DNA from: Locusta migratoria
Taxonomy: Eukaryota; Arthropoda; Insecta; Orthoptera; Acrididae
Length of the DNA stretch: 64,000 nt
Assembly (NCBI GenBank): GCA_026315105.1
Contig: CM048747.1
Span: 283,779,654-283,843,653, forward strand
Direction: 5' to 3'
Shown here: in pieces, positions 60,572 through 64,000 of the stretch
How positions within the stretch are numbered: the first letter of the stretch is position 1
Layout of the letters: each line of letters begins with the position of its first letter
Position numbers and translations under genes: made by a program
The notes under the pieces: generated by a model
What the model saw: only the letters and a program-made list of their open reading frames with translations
Told to the model about the DNA's origin: nothing
The model's database searches: none

Positions 60572-62117
60572 CCGGGTGATCAAAAAGTCAGTATAAATTT
60601 GAAAACTTAATAAATCACGGAATAATGTAGATAGAGTGGTAAAAATTGACACACATGCTGGAAATGACATGAGGTTTTATTAGAATTTAAAAAAAGTTTA
60701 AAATAATGTCCTACAGATGGCGCTGGACAGCAAAACGTCAGTGACTACGCATAAAAATCGAGTATAAAAGGAGCTGTAAAAAGAGAGAGAATCAGATGTA
60801 CCCGCAGTCGCAGCCGTTGACGTTACCTGAAAAGGCGCTTTTAGTGAAGCTGTATTATCAGAAATGGTGAATGTGCTAGTTTAGCGTCACGATCCTATCC
60901 CCTTAGGAAGGGGATTCGAACGGGTAAAGGTCCGTTGACAAATGCAGCTGTAGCGAGAATGATTTCGAAGTTCGAAGCCACGGGTTGTTTAGGCAATAGA
61001 CCCCGCAGTGGCCGACCGGGCACAAGACGTAATGCTACTGAGACAGTTCAGGAGGAAATGGAGACTGTAGCGGGTTCGACTATGCACGGGGATGTCAGCG
61101 CTCGTGCAGTCGCACGTCGCACCGGCATTCCATACACTACTGTTTGGTTGGCGTATCCTCCGATGCTATCCTTACAAAATCCATCGGCATCATGAACTGT
61201 CACCTGGCGATTTAGTGAAGCGGAGGGCATTTGCGGTGTGGCCGTTTCAAAAGATGGCGGAAGATTACGATTGGTTGAGTAACGTGTTGTGGACCGACGA
61301 AGCTCAGTTCACGCTCCGAGGGTCTGTCAACGCGCACAACTGCAGATTGGGGCTACCAAAAATCCTAGAACTGTCTTGGAAACTGCATCGCACGACGAGA
61401 AAGTCACGGTATGAGTTGTATTTACCACATCTACCTTTATCGGGCTTTTTTTTCTTCGAGGAACTGCCTGATTCTGGTTTTGTAACTGCTACCGTGACGG
61501 GTGAGAGGTACGCCGATATGTTACAGAATCGCATCATCCCCAGCCTGGCTGATAAGCATCTGCTGGAAAGTACGATTTGTATGCAGGATTGCGCTCCACC
61601 CCGTATTGCTAGACACGTGAAAGATCTCTTGCGCGCGTCGTTTGGTGATGATCGTGTGCTCAAGCCGCCACTTTCGTCGTGCTTGGCCTCCCAGGTCTCC
61701 AGACCTCAGTCCGTGCGATTACTGACTTTGGGGTTACCTGAAGTCGCAAGTGTATCGTGATCGACCGACATCTCTAGGGATACTGAAAGAGAAAATCCTA
61801 CGCCAGTGCCTCACCATAACATGCTTGACAGTGCTGTTCACAAGATTATTTCTCGCCTACAGGTATTGTTAAGGAATGATGGTGAACATATTGAGCATTT
61901 CCTGTAAAGAACATCATTTTTGCTTTGTCTTAATTTGTTATGCTAATTATTGCTTTTCTGATCAGATGAAGGCCATCTGTCGGAGATTTCTGAACTTCTT
62001 TTTGTTCTAATAAAACCCCATGTCGTTCCAAGCATGTGTGTCAATTTTTACCTGGTAATCTACTTTATCCCATGATTTATTAAGTTTTCTAATTTATGCT
62101 GTCTTTTTGATCACCCG
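60572..62117 (+). mobile_element. Tc1/mariner-family element M, copy 1
   Basis: The left terminus CCGGGTGATCAAAAAGTCAG (after TA at 60570-60571) and right terminus (reverse complement CGGGTGATCAAAAAGACAG) form long inverted repeats. Inside both ends are GTGTGTCAATTTTTACC-like subterminal words. The 1.55-kb element contains one transposase on plus. A second, deleted copy in the opposite orientation lies at 62512-63148. Confidence 0.85.
60796..61907 (+). pseudogene. transposase of element M, frameshifted
   Basis: It starts MYPQSQPLTLPEKALLVKLY. After stops it continues LTNAAVARMISKFEATGCLG with NRPRSGRPGT (helix-turn-helix and GRPR motif). It then reads DVSARAVARRTGIPYTTVW and, after a shift, HELSPGDLVKRRAFAVW and LSNVLWTDEAQFTLRG (first catalytic Asp in WTDEA). 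FFFEELPDSGFV and STICMQDCAPPRIARHV follow (second catalytic Asp in QDGAPPH, G changed to C). The PDLSPCDYWLWG region (third acidic residue) is out of frame near 61700. It ends EHIEHFL at 61907. Mariner-superfamily cut-and-paste enzyme by motif; not functional here. Confidence 0.8.
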
Positions 62118-62511
62118 AAATATCGTAGTGAAATTTCAACATTCCAGCCGCAAATACCAGGACAGACGTTACAGTGCGTTAGACCTACTTTCCGTTGGTT
62201 GCCTCGCCATTCGTAGCTGCAGTTTTTAGAAGCAGGTAGGTTGTGCCATACGCCGCCTGGTGACGTCTAGCCTGCCGGTTGGAATTAGCCGTCAGGAAGC
62301 GCCACTGGTGGACGGGTCCGCCCCCTGACAGTGCAGGATATTGCTGCCGACAGCGCGATATGACGGCGCCGGCTGACGCGCCGCTTCCGGCCTGAGCCCC
62401 TGCCCCCTTCGCACAGCCTTCTGCCTGCACTACCTGTCTTATGTCTACTCACTGACGCTCATTCCCGATAAATGTACTCAAACGTGTTTGCTACCTAATA
62501 TTCTGATCATA
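62118..62511. other. GC-rich spacer between two element M copies
   Basis: A G+C-rich stretch (about 62200-62430) with short open frames on minus and no domain. Confidence 0.45.
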
Positions 62512-63148
62512 CCGGGTGATCAAAAAGTCAGTATAAATTTGGAAACTTAATAAACCACGGAATATTGTAGATAGAGAGATAAAAACTGACACACGTGCTT
62601 GGAATGACATGGGGTTTTATTAGAACAAAAACAAATAAATAAATAAAAATAAAGTTCAAAAAATGTCCGACAGATGGCGCTTCATCTGATCAGAAAAGCA
62701 AGACAAATTAAGACAAAGCAAAGATAGTGTTCTTTACAGGAAATCCTCAATAGGTTCACTATCATTCCTCAACAATAGCTGTAGTAGAGTAATAATATTG
62801 TGAACAGCACTGTAAAGCATGTTTGGAGTTATGGTGAGGCATTGACGTTGCATGTTGTCTTTCAGCATCCCTAGAGATATCGCTCGATCACGCTACACTT
62901 CCGACTTCAGGTAACCCCAAAGCCAATAACAGCGCCGACTGTCTGCGGACCTGGGAGGCGAAGCATGACGGAAGTGGCGGCTGAGCACACGATCATCGCC
63001 AAACGATGCGCGCAATAGATCTTTCACGTGTCTAGCAATACCATGGTTTTTTTTTCTAATAAAACCCCATTTAATTCCAAGCATGTGTGTCAATTTTTAC
63101 CTCTCAATCTACATTATTCCGTGATTTATTAAGTTTTGGAGCACCCAG
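62512..63148 (-). mobile_element. element M, copy 2, internally deleted, inverted
   Basis: The left terminus CCGGGTGATCAAAAAGTCAG follows TA at 62510-62511. The right end has decayed to GAGCACCCAG before TA at 63149-63150. Only the C-terminal transposase region remains, on minus (GIARHVKDLLRASFGDDRVL then SRHFRHASPPRSAD and YWLWGYLKSEV at about 62890-63040). The 637-bp size fits a deletion derivative mobilised in trans. Confidence 0.8.
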
Positions 63149-63158
63149 TAGTTTACGG

Positions 63159-63240
63159 CAGTGGTTCCCAAACTATGGGCCACGGCCCACTAATGGGTCG
63201 TGGGGTGTTTTCAGGTGGGTCGCTGGATGACTTCAACATA
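63159..63240 (+). mobile_element. hAT-like terminus
   Basis: CAGTGGTTCCCAAACTATGG followed by GGGTCGTGGGGTG resembles the conserved start of hAT (Charlie-type) elements. The candidate 8-bp target is TAGTTTACGG minus its first two bases (63151-63158), but no matching right end was found in the window, so the element is incomplete or runs beyond what I can trace. Confidence 0.45.
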
Positions 63241-63479
63241 CTGGGTGTACGTAAAGTCCTGGAACACTTTCAGTTATTTATTGCACAACTACTAGACACT
63301 GTACAGTCGTCACACATATAGCATTTTGAAGAGAGACTCTGAAAGTGTGTCTTACAAACAATGGATCGCGAACCATGAATGACGCGGCAGACGTCAATAC
63401 AGTAATCAAATTCCTATTGATTTGGATAACATTGTCGCAGGAGAAAAACGTCGATCTTCCTTGACGATATTTCTATTAT
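63241..63479. other. unassigned sequence
   Basis: Possibly the interior of the hAT-like element; no coding signature. Confidence 0.35.
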
Positions 63480-63675
63480 TTTAAATATAAATTCAGAAAC
63501 CCTGAGACGGTTTTTCGTCTCGAACATGTCAAGATATTATAGGTGAAGCAATGAATTAAAATTTGTGATGCAGCCTGGAATCGAACCCGGACCTCTATGC
63601 TTCACCGATATCTTTAATGTCTTGGACATGTTCGAGACGAATAACCGTCTCAGGGTTTCTGAATTTATATTTAAA
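63480..63675. mobile_element. foldback with tRNA-like core
   Basis: Arms 63480-63530 and 63625-63675 are inverted with one mismatch (TCAGAAACCCTGAGACGG against CCGTCTCAGGGTTTCTGA). A second inner pair follows (GGTGAAGCA/TGCTTCACC). The loop contains a tRNA T-arm-like GGAATCGAACCCGG. Same plan as 53831-54314; the flank at 63760-63820 is also shared with 54260-54314. Confidence 0.75.
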
Positions 63676-63849
63676 TTGATATCAATATTACCTTAACAGG
63701 AATGTTCCAATGTGTCCATTGCCGATGTGTTATTCCGCTGCATGGAGAGCCTTGGCAGTAGTGGCAATTATCTATGGAACACAGAAGCTGAATTAAAGTT
63801 TGTGACGTGGAGGGAGGTCGTACTTGGGCTATTCCAACGCGCCCGAACC

Positions 63850-63985
63850 GTTAGTGGTGCGGTGGTCTAGCACTGGTGCCAAGGCTCAGCGTGCCCGGTC
63901 AGGGGGCTAAACACACTCTGTAATAAAAAAAGCTGAGCCGAATATTCAGTGAACAACCGAGATAGAACTGAAACAACGACCGCAC
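63850..63985 (+). repeat. tRNA-SINE with A-run and CTGAGC tail
   Basis: The box-A-like words GTGGTCTAGCACTGG and AGGCTCAGCGTGCCCGG are followed by TCTGTAATAAAAAAAGCTGAGC, AATATTCAGTGAACAACCGA. The shorter relative at 54375-54450 shares GGCTCAGCGCGCCCGGTCA and CCCTCTGTAATAA. It belongs to the composite family seen at 53.6-54.6 kb. Confidence 0.5.
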
Positions 63986-64000
63986 GGAGATTCGGGTTCG

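Noticed and set aside
53451..64000. Regular short repeats that might suggest a CRISPR array or satellite
   Set aside because: Repeats are inverted or dispersed transposon parts with irregular spacing; no array of equal repeats and unique spacers exists in the window.

Overview
This window looks like a gene-poor, repeat-saturated stretch of a large insect genome. The best guess is a polyneopteran, most likely an orthopteran (grasshopper or locust). The evidence is a high density of tRNA-headed SINEs, RTE- and CR1/Jockey-like LINE remnants, Tc1/mariner, pogo, Transib and hAT DNA transposons, and Penelope-like elements. Placement in Orthoptera rests on memory of similar SINE families and is inference. 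No convincing host protein-coding gene was found. The only possible cellular RNA genes are two tRNA-Val-like sequences near 17.5-17.8 kb, and both carry suspicious substitutions.

Layout. 0-6 kb holds a mariner C-terminal remnant, a decayed CR1/Jockey-like LINE, a solo LTR with a perfect 5-bp target duplication, and a broken pogo-type transposase split by a SINE. 6-16 kb holds two head-to-tail copies of one RTE-like LINE. Copy A is split by a 2.84-kb DNA element with a 9-bp target duplication. Copy B is the best preserved, with endonuclease and reverse transcriptase nearly intact. 16-28 kb holds SINEs, the tRNA-Val pair, and a field of diverged inverted and direct repeats rich in TGACGTCA and TCACGTGA palindromes. 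28-31.4 kb is a three-level nest: LINE, then SINE, then Penelope-like element. 34.7-36.8 kb is a Transib (RAG1-related) deletion derivative.

36.8-46 kb is a dense cluster of inverted-repeat elements whose arms carry hammerhead-ribozyme-like motifs. One contains a GIY-YIG coding remnant and another is flanked by a 14-bp target duplication. Two copies of an unclassified element, here called R, are entangled with them. 42.7-49 kb is a third RTE-like LINE (minus strand), opened by the longer R copy, which itself carries a hammerhead foldback. 50-53 kb holds a Tc1-like element and a pogo/Tigger element that keeps only its DNA-binding domain. 53.5-57 kb holds a tRNA-cored foldback, another Penelope-like element and a hAT remnant. 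57-64 kb holds SINEs, a second copy of the solo LTR, a mariner remnant, two copies of one Tc1/mariner family in opposite orientation, an apparent hAT terminus and a second tRNA-cored foldback.

How it works together. Most features are parasites inside other parasites, and at least twelve junctions have readable target duplications, so relative ages can be ordered. The most unusual theme is the repeated pairing of hammerhead-like motifs with inverted arms around Penelope-type GIY-YIG remnants. All positions were read by eye; element borders are usually good to a few bases where a target duplication is quoted and otherwise to tens of bases.
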